Below, in pieces: positions 1 to 6,018 of a stretch of DNA of 7,306 bases. Source of the DNA: Pseudomonadota bacterium. GTDB lineage: Bacteria > Pseudomonadota > Alphaproteobacteria > Rhizobiales > Beijerinckiaceae. The translations under genes were made by a program, and so were the position numbers. The first letter of the stretch is position 1, and each line of letters begins with the position of its first letter. The stretch spans positions 1 through 7,306 of the forward strand of contig JAEWKL010000582.1 in the NCBI GenBank assembly GCA_023386115.1. The letters are read 5' to 3'. The notes beneath the pieces were generated by a model. It made no database searches and had not been told where the DNA came from. It saw nothing but the letters and a program-made list of their open reading frames with translations.

Positions 1-360
1 CTCTTCGCCTGCGGCGTCGCCCTGATCGGCATCGGTGGCGGGCTCTTCGCCCACGGCACCCTCACGGCCTCGATGGCCGGCGCGGCTCCGGAGCAGACCG
101 GCCTCGCGCTCGGCGCCTGGGGGGCGGTCCAGGCCTGCGCTGCGGGCGCCGCCATCGCGGCGAGCGGCATCCTGCGCGATCTCGGCTCGGCCCTCGCAGT
201 GTCCGGCCGTCTCGGCGAGGCGCTCTCCGAGGCCTCCACCGGCTACCTCGTCGTCTACCCCATCGAGATCGGGCTCCTGTTCGCCACCCTGGTGGCGATC
301 GGCCCGCTGGTGCGCCGGCCCGATCGTTCCCTGCTCTCCGCCCGCCCGGCCCTACCCTAG
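1..360 (+). CDS. lhaA: LhaA / PucC-family light-harvesting complex assembly protein, C-terminal part
   Basis: The frame is open from the first base and ends at TAG 358-360, giving the last 119 residues of a multi-span membrane protein whose 5' part lies outside the window. The visible part has a hydrophobic glycine-rich helix (LFACGVALIGIGGGLFAHG), then GLALGAWGAVQACAAGAAIAASG, and a last helix near VVYPIEIGLLFATLVAIGPLVR followed by a short basic tail. This pattern matches the C-terminal helices of the PucC/LhaA (BCH2, major-facilitator-like) family. These membrane proteins help insert pigments or assemble light-harvesting complexes; LhaA is the LH1-associated paralogue. I choose LhaA over PucC because it lies directly upstream of puhA, the standard place for lhaA. 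An ATG at position 79 is internal and not the start. The stop lies 12 nt before puhA, so the two are probably co-transcribed. Confidence 0.88.
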   Translation, partial: LFACGVALIGIGGGLFAHGTLTASMAGAAPEQTGLALGAWGAVQACAAGAAIAASGILRDLGSALAVSGRLGEALSEASTGYLVVYPIEIGLLFATLVAIGPLVRRPDRSLLSARPALP

Positions 361-367
361 AAGGAGG
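361..367 (+). promoter_or_regulatory. Strong Shine-Dalgarno sequence of puhA
   Basis: AAGGAGG is nearly the full anti-SD complement and sits 5 nt before the ATG at 373, immediately after the lhaA stop. It is the strongest ribosome binding site in the window. This fits the need for stoichiometric synthesis of a structural reaction-centre subunit, compared with the coupled, weaker starts of the assembly genes downstream. Confidence 0.8.
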
Positions 368-372
368 CCATC

Positions 373-1164
373 ATGCCCAAGGGTGCCCTCACGAGCTACC
401 TCGACGTCGCGCAAGTGGTGCTCTACGCCTTCTGGATCTTCTTCGCCGGCCTGGTCTTCTACCTCCGCCGCGAGGATCGCCGGGAGGGCTATCCCCTCGA
501 ATCCGAGGTCCATGGCGGCCTCAAAGGATGGGACTGGCTGTTCGTTCCAAGTCCCAAAACCTTCCTGCTCGCCGACGGCTCGGCGGTGCTGGCGCCGCGT
601 CCGCACGAGGGCCCCGTCGGCGATCTCAAGGCGGCCAAGCTCGAACCCTGGCCCGGCGCCCCGCTCGTCCCGACCTCGACCGACGATTCCCGCCTCGCCG
701 ACGGCGTCGGCCCGGGTGCCTACGCCCTGCGGGCCGAGCGGCCGGACCTCACCTGGGAGGGCAAGACCCGCATCGTGCCGATGCGCGTCGCCGAGGAGTT
801 CACGGTCGCGGCGGAGGATCCCGACCCGCGCGGGATGTCGGTCTACGGTGCCGATGGGGTCCTGGCCGGCACCGTCACGGAGATCTGGGTCGATCGCGGC
901 GAGTCGCTCCCACGCTATTACGAGATGGAACTCGAGGGCGCCCGCGACCGCACCGTGCTGATCCCGGTGACCTTCGCGGACGTGCAGCGCTTCAGCAGAC
1001 ACAAGACGATCGTCGTCGAGGCCCTGCTCGCCCGTCAGTTCGCCGGCGTGCCGCAGCACCGCGACCCCGACAGCATCACCCTGCGGGAGGAGGAGCGGGT
1101 CATCGCCTATTACGGCGCCGGCACGCTCTATGCCACCGACGCTCGCCAGGAGCCGCTGCTGTGA
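373..1164 (+). CDS. puhA: Photosynthetic reaction centre H subunit
   Basis: The product has 263 residues, close to the usual PuhA length of about 255-260. PuhA caps the cytoplasmic face of the L/M reaction centre, stabilises it and contributes to the proton path to the secondary quinone. A single N-terminal membrane helix covers about residues 11-30 (DVAQVVLYAFWIFFAGLVFY) and is followed by the basic stop-transfer LRREDRREGYPLE, which is typical of the family. The remainder is the soluble PRC-barrel-type domain, with GTVTEIWVDRGE at about 166-177, LIPVTFADVQ at about 196-205 and the family hallmark ITLREEERVIAYYGAGTLYAT at about 235-255. The ATG is fixed by the strong ribosome binding site 5 nt upstream. 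The stop TGA overlaps the GTG start of puhB in the sequence GTGA. No truncation or unusual residue is apparent. The identification is secure. Confidence 0.97.
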   Translation: MPKGALTSYLDVAQVVLYAFWIFFAGLVFYLRREDRREGYPLESEVHGGLKGWDWLFVPSPKTFLLADGSAVLAPRPHEGPVGDLKAAKLEPWPGAPLVPTSTDDSRLADGVGPGAYALRAERPDLTWEGKTRIVPMRVAEEFTVAAEDPDPRGMSVYGADGVLAGTVTEIWVDRGESLPRYYEMELEGARDRTVLIPVTFADVQRFSRHKTIVVEALLARQFAGVPQHRDPDSITLREEERVIAYYGAGTLYATDARQEPLL

Positions 1165-1808
1165 CGGACACTCTTCCTCACGGGCTGCCCGGCCCGCTGC
1201 CTCCCGGCGAGCGCCTGCTGTGGCAGGGCCGCCCGGCGCTCCTGAGCCTGGCGCGCCGCGCCTTCCACATCGATCTGTTCGCGCTCTATTTCGGCGGGCT
1301 CGCCCTCTACCAGGTGGTCTCGGCCGGTCGGGGCGCCGCGGCCTGGCCGGATCTCTGGCCGGTCCTCTGGCCGGTCCTGCTCGCCGGCGCCCTGGCCCTG
1401 GTCATCCTGTTCGCCCTCGCCTGGGGCGCCTGCCGCACCACCATCTACACCTTGACCGACCGGCGGCTGATGCTGCGCATCGGCATCGCGCTCCAGATGG
1501 ACGTCAATCTGCCCCTGCGGGAGATCGAGGGCGCCGCCTTACGCCGGCTCAGTGACGGCAGCGGCGACCTGCCCCTGTTGCTCAAGCCCGGCGTGCGGCT
1601 AGCCTACCTGCATCTCTGGCCGCATGCCCGGCCCTGGCGCCTGACCCGGCCGGAGCCGATGCTGCGCTGCGTGCCGGACGCCGAGGCGGTCGCCAAGCGC
1701 ATCGCTGCGGCCCTCGCCGAGGCGAACGGTCAGCCGGTGCAATCGCTGCCGACCGCCCCTGAGACCGCGCCCATCCTCCCCGGCCGCCTCGCGGCGGCGG
1801 GCCACTAG
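1161..1808 (+). CDS. puhB: Photosynthetic complex assembly protein PuhB (membrane PH-domain protein)
   Basis: The product has 215 residues when started at GTG 1161, which overlaps the puhA stop by 4 nt; the frame is open further upstream, but only as a shadow of puhA. PuhB is known in Rhodobacter as a factor for reaction-centre and then LH1 assembly. The start fits the family: residues 12-25 (PLPPGERLLWQGRP) match the opening of bacterial PH-like membrane proteins. Two hydrophobic segments follow, at about 38-53 and 67-89, then TTIYTLTDRRLMLRIGIAL (93-111) and DVNLPLREIEGAALR (114-128), the core of the bPH2-type domain. The tail after about 170 is Ala/Pro-rich and probably flexible. A repeated WPxL motif lies at residues 62-73, at the entrance to the second membrane helix. 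There is no strong Shine-Dalgarno, so translation is probably coupled to puhA. Confidence 0.92.
   Translation: MTDTLPHGLPGPLPPGERLLWQGRPALLSLARRAFHIDLFALYFGGLALYQVVSAGRGAAAWPDLWPVLWPVLLAGALALVILFALAWGACRTTIYTLTDRRLMLRIGIALQMDVNLPLREIEGAALRRLSDGSGDLPLLLKPGVRLAYLHLWPHARPWRLTRPEPMLRCVPDAEAVAKRIAAALAEANGQPVQSLPTAPETAPILPGRLAAAGH
1343..1378 (+). repeat. 12-bp tandem repeat, three copies, inside puhB
   Basis: Three head-to-tail units are present: CTGGCCGGATCT, then two identical copies of CTGGCCGGTCCT. The unit is a multiple of three, so the frame is preserved and it encodes WPDL-WPVL-WPVL in PuhB. Two of the copies match at the nucleotide level, which suggests recent slippage duplication rather than ancient protein-level repetition. 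Confidence 0.85.
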
Positions 1809-1818
1809 GGAGGCGCTG

Positions 1819-2283
1819 ATGGCCCACGATCCTGCAGCGAACGACATCCCGGTTCCGCGAGCCCTCCTGCGCAATGCCGGCCTCCTCGTCGCCTTCTCGC
1901 TGGCCGCGGTGGCGATCGGACGGTTCGGCGAGGTCGGCACCACGCAGATGCCGCCGGCCCATGCCGTGCAGGTGCTCGACCTCAAGGTCGAGGACGGGCC
2001 GGACGGCCGCGTGGCGTTGCGCGACGCCGCGAACGGCCACCTCGTCGCCGAGGTGCAGCCCGGCGAGGACGGGTTCCTGCGCGCCACCTTGCGGGTGATG
2101 GCCCAGGCTCGCTTGCGCGAGGGCCTGTCGCGCGACCCGCCGTTCCGGCTCACCCGCTGGGACAACGGCACACTCTCGCTCGACGACGTCGCGTCGGGCC
2201 GGCGGATCAACCTCGAAGCCTTCGGGCTCGGCAATGCGGCCGCCTTCGCGCGGCTGCTCGAACAGGGGAGGGGCGCATCGTGA
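1819..2283 (+). CDS. puhC: Photosynthetic complex assembly protein PuhC
   Basis: The product has 154 residues, within the usual PuhC size range. The start ATG follows a GGGAGGCG ribosome binding site at about 1808-1815, and the gene begins 10 nt after the puhB stop. The topology is one N-terminal membrane helix (about residues 18-34, RNAGLLVAFSLAAVAIG) followed by a soluble, probably periplasmic, domain. Family-like features in that domain are VQVLDLKVEDGPDGRVALRD (about 50-69), the conserved-looking GEDGFLRATLRVMAQAR (about 82-98) and FRLTRWDNGTLSLDD (about 109-123). In Rhodobacter capsulatus PuhC is required for normal amounts of reaction-centre/LH1 complex, apparently by organising LH1 around the centre; its biochemical activity is not established. 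The assignment rests on the position after puhB and on these motifs. Confidence 0.92.
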   Translation: MAHDPAANDIPVPRALLRNAGLLVAFSLAAVAIGRFGEVGTTQMPPAHAVQVLDLKVEDGPDGRVALRDAANGHLVAEVQPGEDGFLRATLRVMAQARLREGLSRDPPFRLTRWDNGTLSLDDVASGRRINLEAFGLGNAAAFARLLEQGRGAS

Positions 2284-2582
2284 TGCAGTGGTTGGGCGGC
2301 AAGCGCCGCATCGAGGTGCCGTGCACGGTCGAGATCGAGCAGACCGCCGAGAGCCTGCACGCCCATGTCACGCTGGACGGTGGCCTGCTGATCGCCCCGG
2401 GCGACGAAGTGACGGTGCACGACGCGCCGACCTCCGTTCCCTACGGCGACCGGATCGTGGTGCGCCGCACCGCCACGGTGGTGCGCGCGGGCGCGGTCGA
2501 GCGCCTGTGGACCCGCATCGCAGGCCATTTCGAGCTCACCGAACTCTACGAAGTCAGCTTCTCGGAAAGGACGCGGCTATGA
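2280..2582 (+). CDS. bciE: Probable BciE, accessory protein of the O2-dependent cyclase
   Basis: This is a small soluble protein of 100 residues with no membrane helix or signal peptide. It begins MMQWLGGKRRIEVPCTVEIE, continues with an acidic/beta-rich stretch around GDEVTVHDAPTSVPYGDRIV (41-60) and VRRTATVVRAGAVERLWTRI (61-80), and ends ELTELYEVSFSERTRL. From established work, alphaproteobacterial AcsF enzymes need a small protein named BciE, whose gene is conserved in these organisms. A short gene directly before and overlapping acsF by ATGA is therefore the obvious candidate. I infer identity from position, size and lineage, not from a motif I can verify. The start could be GTG 2280, which is 8 nt after GGAGG (2267-2271) and overlaps the puhC stop as GTGA, or ATG 2283 (99 residues). 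I prefer GTG because the ribosome-site spacing is better. Confidence 0.72.
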   Translation: MMQWLGGKRRIEVPCTVEIEQTAESLHAHVTLDGGLLIAPGDEVTVHDAPTSVPYGDRIVVRRTATVVRAGAVERLWTRIAGHFELTELYEVSFSERTRL

Positions 2583-3640
2583 GCGCGACGACCCTGAAGA
2601 CCCCGAACGAGAGCACCCAGTCGGCGCAAGCGACGACGTTCCTGAGCCCCCGCTTCTACACCACGAATTTCGAGGAACTCGACCGCACCGACGTCGAGCC
2701 GGTGCGGGCCGAGTGGGACGTGCTCATCGCCGAGATGCGCTCGGACCCCAACAAGCGCCACTTCGTGCGGAATTCTGATTTCGACCTCGACCTCTCGGGC
2801 CTGGATCCGGAGCTCCGCAAGGAATTCCTCGACTTCCTGGTCTCGTCGATCACCGCCGAGTTCTCGGGCTGCGTGCTCTACGCTGAGATGCGCAAGCGCG
2901 CCCAGAACAAGGACATCCGCGAGCTGTTCGGCTTCATGAGCCGCGACGAGGCCCGCCACGCCGGCTTCATCAACGACACGCTGAAGGATTTCGGGGTCGG
3001 CATCGATCTCGGCTTCCTGACGAAGGCCAAGAAATACACCCATTTCCGGCCGAAATTCATCTTCTACGCGACCTACCTGTCGGAGAAGATCGGCTACGCC
3101 CGCTACATCACCATCTTCCGCCACCTCGAGCGCCATCCGGACAAGCGCTTCCACCCGATCTTCAAGTGGTTCGAGAAGTGGTGCAATGACGAGTTCCGCC
3201 ATGGCGAGGCCTTTGCGCTGCTGATGCGCGCCAACCCGAAGCTGCTCACCGGCATCAACTACTACTGGATCAAGTTCTTCCTGCTCGCCGTGTTCTGCAC
3301 GATGTACGTGCGCGACCAGTGCCGGCCGGCCTTCCACAAGGCGCTCGGGGTCGACCCGAAGGAGTACGACTTCCAGGTCTTCGCCATCACCTCGGAGATC
3401 TCGCGCCAGGTGTTCCCGCTCACCCTCGACATCGAGCATCCGGGCTTCCGGGCCGGCCTCGAGCGGCTGCTCGCCTGCGCCCGCGGCATCGAGGAGGCGA
3501 AGGCGCGGGGCGGGATCGTCGGCAAGCTCAAGCATGCCGCCTACGCGGCGAAGGCGGCGGCGGCGTTCGGGCGGCTGATGGTGATGCCGGCCAAGGCCAA
3601 CCCGATGCCTGCGCAGATCCGCCTCAGCCCCGCCTGGTAG
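2579..3640 (+). CDS. acsF: Mg-protoporphyrin IX monomethyl ester oxidative (aerobic) cyclase AcsF
   Basis: The product has 353 residues, the normal length. It converts Mg-protoporphyrin IX 13-monomethyl ester to divinyl protochlorophyllide, forming the isocyclic ring of bacteriochlorophyll with O2 at a diiron centre. The ferritin-like ligand pattern is intact: E94 in ITAEFSG, E124 and H127 in RDEARHAGF, E169 in YLSEKIGYARY, and E205 and H208 in NDEFRHGEA. The conserved FYTTNFEELD and FVRNSDFD near the N-terminus and FQVFAITSEISRQVFP (265-280) also match the family. The start ATG 2579 overlaps the previous stop (ATGA) and follows GGAAAGGA at 2564-2571; a longer upstream open frame is only a shadow of puhC and bciE. 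This is the oxygen-using cyclase, unrelated to the O2-sensitive radical-SAM enzyme BchE. Its presence points to pigment synthesis under air. Nothing looks damaged. Confidence 0.97.
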   Translation: MSATTLKTPNESTQSAQATTFLSPRFYTTNFEELDRTDVEPVRAEWDVLIAEMRSDPNKRHFVRNSDFDLDLSGLDPELRKEFLDFLVSSITAEFSGCVLYAEMRKRAQNKDIRELFGFMSRDEARHAGFINDTLKDFGVGIDLGFLTKAKKYTHFRPKFIFYATYLSEKIGYARYITIFRHLERHPDKRFHPIFKWFEKWCNDEFRHGEAFALLMRANPKLLTGINYYWIKFFLLAVFCTMYVRDQCRPAFHKALGVDPKEYDFQVFAITSEISRQVFPLTLDIEHPGFRAGLERLLACARGIEEAKARGGIVGKLKHAAYAAKAAAAFGRLMVMPAKANPMPAQIRLSPAW

Positions 3641-3647
3641 CGCCCGC

Positions 3648-4430
3648 ATGTCCGACTACGCCGCGCCGATCCTCTACGCCGTCGTGATCTGGTGGTTCCT
3701 GACCGGGGCGATCCTCTGGCTGAACCACCGGCCGCGACGCACCCATGCCTGGAGCTTCGGCGCGACGACGCTGGCCCTCGCGGTCGCCCTGTGGGTGATC
3801 GGCTGGAGCGCGACCCAGGAGAGCGAAGCGGGCGCCTACGCCGCCTTCACGGCGGCCCTGATCGTCTGGGGCTGGCAGGAGATGGCCTTCTACATGGGCT
3901 ATCTCGCCGGCCCCCGGCGCACCCCGGGCGTCCCCACCGATCGGGGGCTGGCCCGGTTCGGCGCGGCGGCGGCGACGAACCTCTGGCACGAGGCGGCGAT
4001 CATCTCAGGTGCGGCGGCCATCGCCTGGCTGACCGCCGGCTCCCCGAACCGGATGGCTTTGTGGACCTACCTGGTCTTGTGGGGAATGAACCTCAGCGCC
4101 CGGCTCAACCTGTTCCTCGGCGTGCGCAACCTCAACGCCGAGTTCCTGCCCGAGCATCTGCGCTATCTCGGCAGCTTCTTTCGCCGCGCGCCGATGAACG
4201 CCTTGTTTCCGGTGGCGATGATCCTCGCCACCGGATTCCTCCTGGTGCTCCTGCACCCTGCCGTGACCGAGAGCGCCTCGGCCTTCAAGCGCTCCGGCCA
4301 CACGATGATGGCGACCCTGATGGCGCTCGCCATCCTGGAACACGGCTTCCTGATGCTGCCGCTGCCCTCCGCCGCGCTCTGGGGCTGGGGGCTGCCCGCC
4401 CGCCGCCCGGGAGCCGACGCCGCTCCTTAA
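3648..4430 (+). CDS. puhE: Putative photosynthetic complex assembly protein PuhE
   Basis: The product has 260 residues and is an integral membrane protein with about seven hydrophobic segments, at roughly 5-25, 36-54, 62-86, 108-130, 137-158, 186-203 and 219-247. Recognisable family (DUF3623) features are WGWQEMAFYMGYLAGPRR (74-91), ATNLWHEAAIISGA (109-122), WGMNLSARLNLFLGVRNLNAEFLPEHL (145-171) and the late AILEHGFLMLPLP (228-240). In R. capsulatus the puhE product affects the amounts of reaction centre and LH1, possibly through bacteriochlorophyll synthesis or delivery. The His/Glu pairs in membrane segments (WHE, LEHG, WQE) could bind metal or pigment; that is inference. The gene starts 7 nt after acsF with no clear Shine-Dalgarno, suggesting coupling to acsF translation. 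It is the last tightly packed member of the puh block. Confidence 0.93.
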   Translation: MSDYAAPILYAVVIWWFLTGAILWLNHRPRRTHAWSFGATTLALAVALWVIGWSATQESEAGAYAAFTAALIVWGWQEMAFYMGYLAGPRRTPGVPTDRGLARFGAAAATNLWHEAAIISGAAAIAWLTAGSPNRMALWTYLVLWGMNLSARLNLFLGVRNLNAEFLPEHLRYLGSFFRRAPMNALFPVAMILATGFLLVLLHPAVTESASAFKRSGHTMMATLMALAILEHGFLMLPLPSAALWGWGLPARRPGADAAP

Positions 4431-4475
4431 AAAGAAGAACACGACCAGAATAAATATCGTACAAGGGGACGCTCG
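4427..4475 (+). promoter_or_regulatory. AT-rich leader with possible hemA promoter and ribosome binding site
   Basis: The 45-nt gap between puhE and hemA is much richer in A/T than its surroundings. A weak sigma-70-like pair can be read: TTAAAA at 4427-4432 and TAAATA at 4451-4456, separated by 18 nt. AAGGGGA at 4463-4469 lies 6 nt before the hemA ATG and is a good ribosome binding site. I find no TGT-N12-ACA or FNR-like palindrome here. The ribosome site is convincing; the promoter is only a possibility. Confidence 0.4.
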
Positions 4476-5687
4476 ATGGACTACGACGCGATGTTCTCCA
4501 CCGCCCTCCAGGGTTTGCACCGCGAGGGACGCTACCGGATCTTCACCGACCTCGAGCGGCAGGCTGGGCGCTTTCCCTACGCCACGCAGCACGGGGCGCA
4601 CGGCACCCGCGAGGTGACGGTGTGGTGCTCGAACGACTATCTCGGCATGGGCCAGCACCCGGTGGTGACGGGGGCGATGCACGAGGCGATCGACCGCTGC
4701 GGCGCGGGGGCGGGCGGTACCCGCAACATCTCGGGCACCAACCACTATCACGTGCTCCTGGAGCAGGAACTCGCCGACCTGCACGGCAAGGAGGCGGCGC
4801 TCCTCTTCACCTCCGGCTACGTCTCGAACTGGGCCGGCCTTGGAACCCTGGCGTCCAAGTTGCCCGGCTGCGTGGTGTTCTCCGACGAGGGCAACCACGC
4901 CTCGATGATCGAGGGCATCCGCTCCAGCCGCGCCGAGCGCCACATCTTCCGCCACAACGATCCCGACGACCTCGACCGCAAGCTCCGCCTCGTCGACCCG
5001 AGGCTGCCGAAGCTCGTCGCCTTCGAATCCGTCTACTCGATGGACGGCGACATCGCGCCGATCGCCGAATTGTGCGACGTGGCGGAGGCCCACGGCGCCA
5101 TGACCTATCTCGACGAGGTCCATGCGGTGGGTCTCTACGGGCCCCGCGGCGGCGGAATCGCCGAGCGCGAGGGGCTGATGCCCCGCCTCACGGTGATCGA
5201 GGGGACGCTGGGCAAGGCCTTCGCGGTGTCGGGCGGCTACATCGCCGCATCGGCCGCGCTCTGCGATTTCGTGCGCAGCTTCGCCTCGGGCTTCATCTTC
5301 ACCACCTCGCTGCCCCCCAGCATCGCGGCGGGCGCCGCGGCGAGCATCCGCCATCTCAAGGCGAGCGGGGCCGAGCGCGCCCGCCACCAGGACCGGGTCG
5401 CGGCGGTGCGCCGGCGGCTCTCAGGCGTCGGGATCCCGCTCCTCGACAACCCGAGCCACATCGTGCCGGTGATGGTGGGCGATCCCGTCCTGTGCAAGCA
5501 GATCAGCGACACGCTGCTCGACGAGTTCGCGATCTACGTCCAGCCGATCAACTACCCGACCGTGCCCCGCGGCACCGAGCGCCTGCGCATCACCCCGTCG
5601 CCGCTCCACAGCGACGCCGATATCGACCATCTGGCGCGGGCGCTCGGGACGATCTGGGGACGGATCGGGCTGGCCCGGGCGGCCTAG
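4476..5687 (+). CDS. hemA: 5-aminolevulinate synthase (photosynthesis-cluster copy)
   Basis: The product has 403 residues, full length for alphaproteobacterial ALAS. It is a cytosolic PLP enzyme that condenses glycine with succinyl-CoA to give 5-aminolevulinate, the first step of tetrapyrrole synthesis by the C4 route. The N-terminal signature MDYDAMFSTALQGLHREGRY supports the ATG chosen. Fold-type-I aminotransferase features are all present: WCSNDYLGMGQHP (50-62), GAGAGGTRNISGTNHYH (76-92), H141 in EGNHASMI (stacks on PLP), D213 and H216 in YLDEVHAVGLYGPRG, and the Schiff-base lysine K247 in EGTLGKAFAVSGGY. The C-terminus contains INYPTVPRGTERLRITPSPLH. Its place after puhE is typical of photosynthesis clusters, where it raises precursor supply for bacteriochlorophyll. 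Such genomes often carry a second, housekeeping ALAS gene, which cannot be judged here. It may be expressed with the puh block or from the AT-rich leader. Confidence 0.97.
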   Translation: MDYDAMFSTALQGLHREGRYRIFTDLERQAGRFPYATQHGAHGTREVTVWCSNDYLGMGQHPVVTGAMHEAIDRCGAGAGGTRNISGTNHYHVLLEQELADLHGKEAALLFTSGYVSNWAGLGTLASKLPGCVVFSDEGNHASMIEGIRSSRAERHIFRHNDPDDLDRKLRLVDPRLPKLVAFESVYSMDGDIAPIAELCDVAEAHGAMTYLDEVHAVGLYGPRGGGIAEREGLMPRLTVIEGTLGKAFAVSGGYIAASAALCDFVRSFASGFIFTTSLPPSIAAGAAASIRHLKASGAERARHQDRVAAVRRRLSGVGIPLLDNPSHIVPVMVGDPVLCKQISDTLLDEFAIYVQPINYPTVPRGTERLRITPSPLHSDADIDHLARALGTIWGRIGLARAA

Positions 5688-5703
5688 GGCGCGTCGCCCC
5701 TGA

Positions 5704-5774
5704 GCCCTCCCCCCTCTGCGGGGGAGGGTGCCCCGCGGCGAGTACGAAGCACGCCTGCGCGGGGCGGGAGAGGG
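5704..5774. repeat. REP-like palindromic element downstream of hemA, possible transcription stop
   Basis: Two nested or adjacent perfect hairpins are visible. The first pairs CCCTCCCCC (5705-5713) with GGGGGAGGG (5720-5728) around the loop CTCTGC. The second pairs GCCCCGCG (5730-5737) with CGCGGGGC (5758-5765) around a 20-nt loop. The element ends in GGGAGAGGGG. It begins 17 nt after the hemA stop. There is no T-tract after either stem, so it is not a classic intrinsic terminator. It could stabilise the mRNA 3' end or attenuate read-through. The style matches short dispersed intergenic palindromes common in GC-rich alphaproteobacteria, but copy number cannot be judged from one window. Confidence 0.6.
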
Positions 5775-5853
5775 GACGCCGCTTCCGGATATGCCTGACC
5801 CGTTCTGACGGGCGCGAACTGGATCAGCGTTGCGCGGCCCGTCTCCCGGCCTG

Positions 5854-5868
5854 CTCCGCAAAGCGGAG
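5854..5868. repeat. Second short hairpin of REP type
   Basis: CTCCGC (5854-5859) and GCGGAG (5863-5868) form a perfect 6-bp stem with an AAA loop, followed by AGGGTTCTGGGGGGAGGG. The purine-rich G/A arms resemble the element at 5704-5774, so this may be a second or split copy of the same family. No T-tract follows it. Confidence 0.5.
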
Positions 5869-5935
5869 AGGGTTCTGGGGGGAGGGTTCTTCCGCACGCG
5901 GCCATGGTGATCCGTCGCGCAGGACCGGCGCGTCA

Positions 5936-5970
5936 CTGTCATGAAAAACAGCCGTCAATTTCATTAGACA
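5936..5970. promoter_or_regulatory. Candidate PpsR/CrtJ operator upstream of bchI
   Basis: CGTCAATTTCATTAGACA at 5953-5970 fits the PpsR/CrtJ consensus TGT-N12-ACA with one mismatch (C for T at the first base), and it keeps the extended symmetry GTC-N10-GAC. A second inverted repeat lies just upstream: CTGT-N8-ACAG at 5936-5951, a shorter-spaced half-site pair. The two centres are 18 bp apart. PpsR/CrtJ represses bacteriochlorophyll and carotenoid genes in air and usually binds paired sites near promoters. The position 57 nt before the bchI start and over a candidate -35 box agrees with that role. Binding itself is inferred. Confidence 0.6.
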
Positions 5971-5993
5971 ATCCTGTAGCCCCGGCCGATCCT
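5965..5993 (+). promoter_or_regulatory. Candidate sigma-70-type promoter of bchI-bchD
   Basis: TAGACA at 5965-5970 matches the -35 consensus TTGACA at 5 of 6 positions. After exactly 17 nt comes GATCCT (5988-5993), a weak -10 box matching 3 of 6. The -35 box shares its bases with the right half of the PpsR-like site, the usual geometry for repression by occlusion. The -10 box is poor, so confidence is limited. Confidence 0.35.
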
Positions 5994-6013
5994 GCCCGTC
6001 ACCTTCAGCCTTC

Positions 6014-6018
6014 GAGGA
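6014..6018 (+). promoter_or_regulatory. Ribosome binding site deciding the bchI start
   Basis: GAGGA at 6014-6018 lies 8 nt before GTG 6027 but only 1 nt before an out-of-frame ATG at 6020. An in-frame TGA at 6021-6023 rules out any earlier bchI start. Together these favour GTG 6027. Confidence 0.6.

Noticed and set aside
199..372. PpsR-type TGT-N12-ACA site in the puhA upstream region
   Set aside because: I checked the TGT triplets that I saw in this stretch; none has ACA at the right distance, so no operator for puhA is claimed here.
528..1160. N-terminal extension of PuhB reading upstream through puhA
   Set aside because: The upstream frame is Arg/Pro-rich out-of-frame puhA sequence, while PuhB homology begins at the GTG at 1161.
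2546..3649. Long - strand open frame opposite acsF (367 codons)
   Set aside because: It exactly mirrors acsF, shows no domain, and its biased composition comes from the third-position GC of acsF.
4005..5387. Long open frame of 460 codons on the - strand across puhE and hemA
   Set aside because: It lies opposite two securely identified genes, has an Arg/Gly/Ala/His-rich composition without recognisable motifs, and is expected as a shadow in very GC-rich DNA.
5705..5728. Classic Rho-independent terminator after hemA
   Set aside because: The stem is perfect, but it is followed by GTGCCCCGCG and not by a T-run, so I call it a REP-like hairpin with possible but unproven termination activity.
5684..5944. 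Short open frames in both strands of the hemA-bchI gap
   Set aside because: Their translations are Pro/Arg/Gly runs (for example PPEPSPLCG) that arise from the REP-like palindromes. They have no ribosome site or coding pattern.
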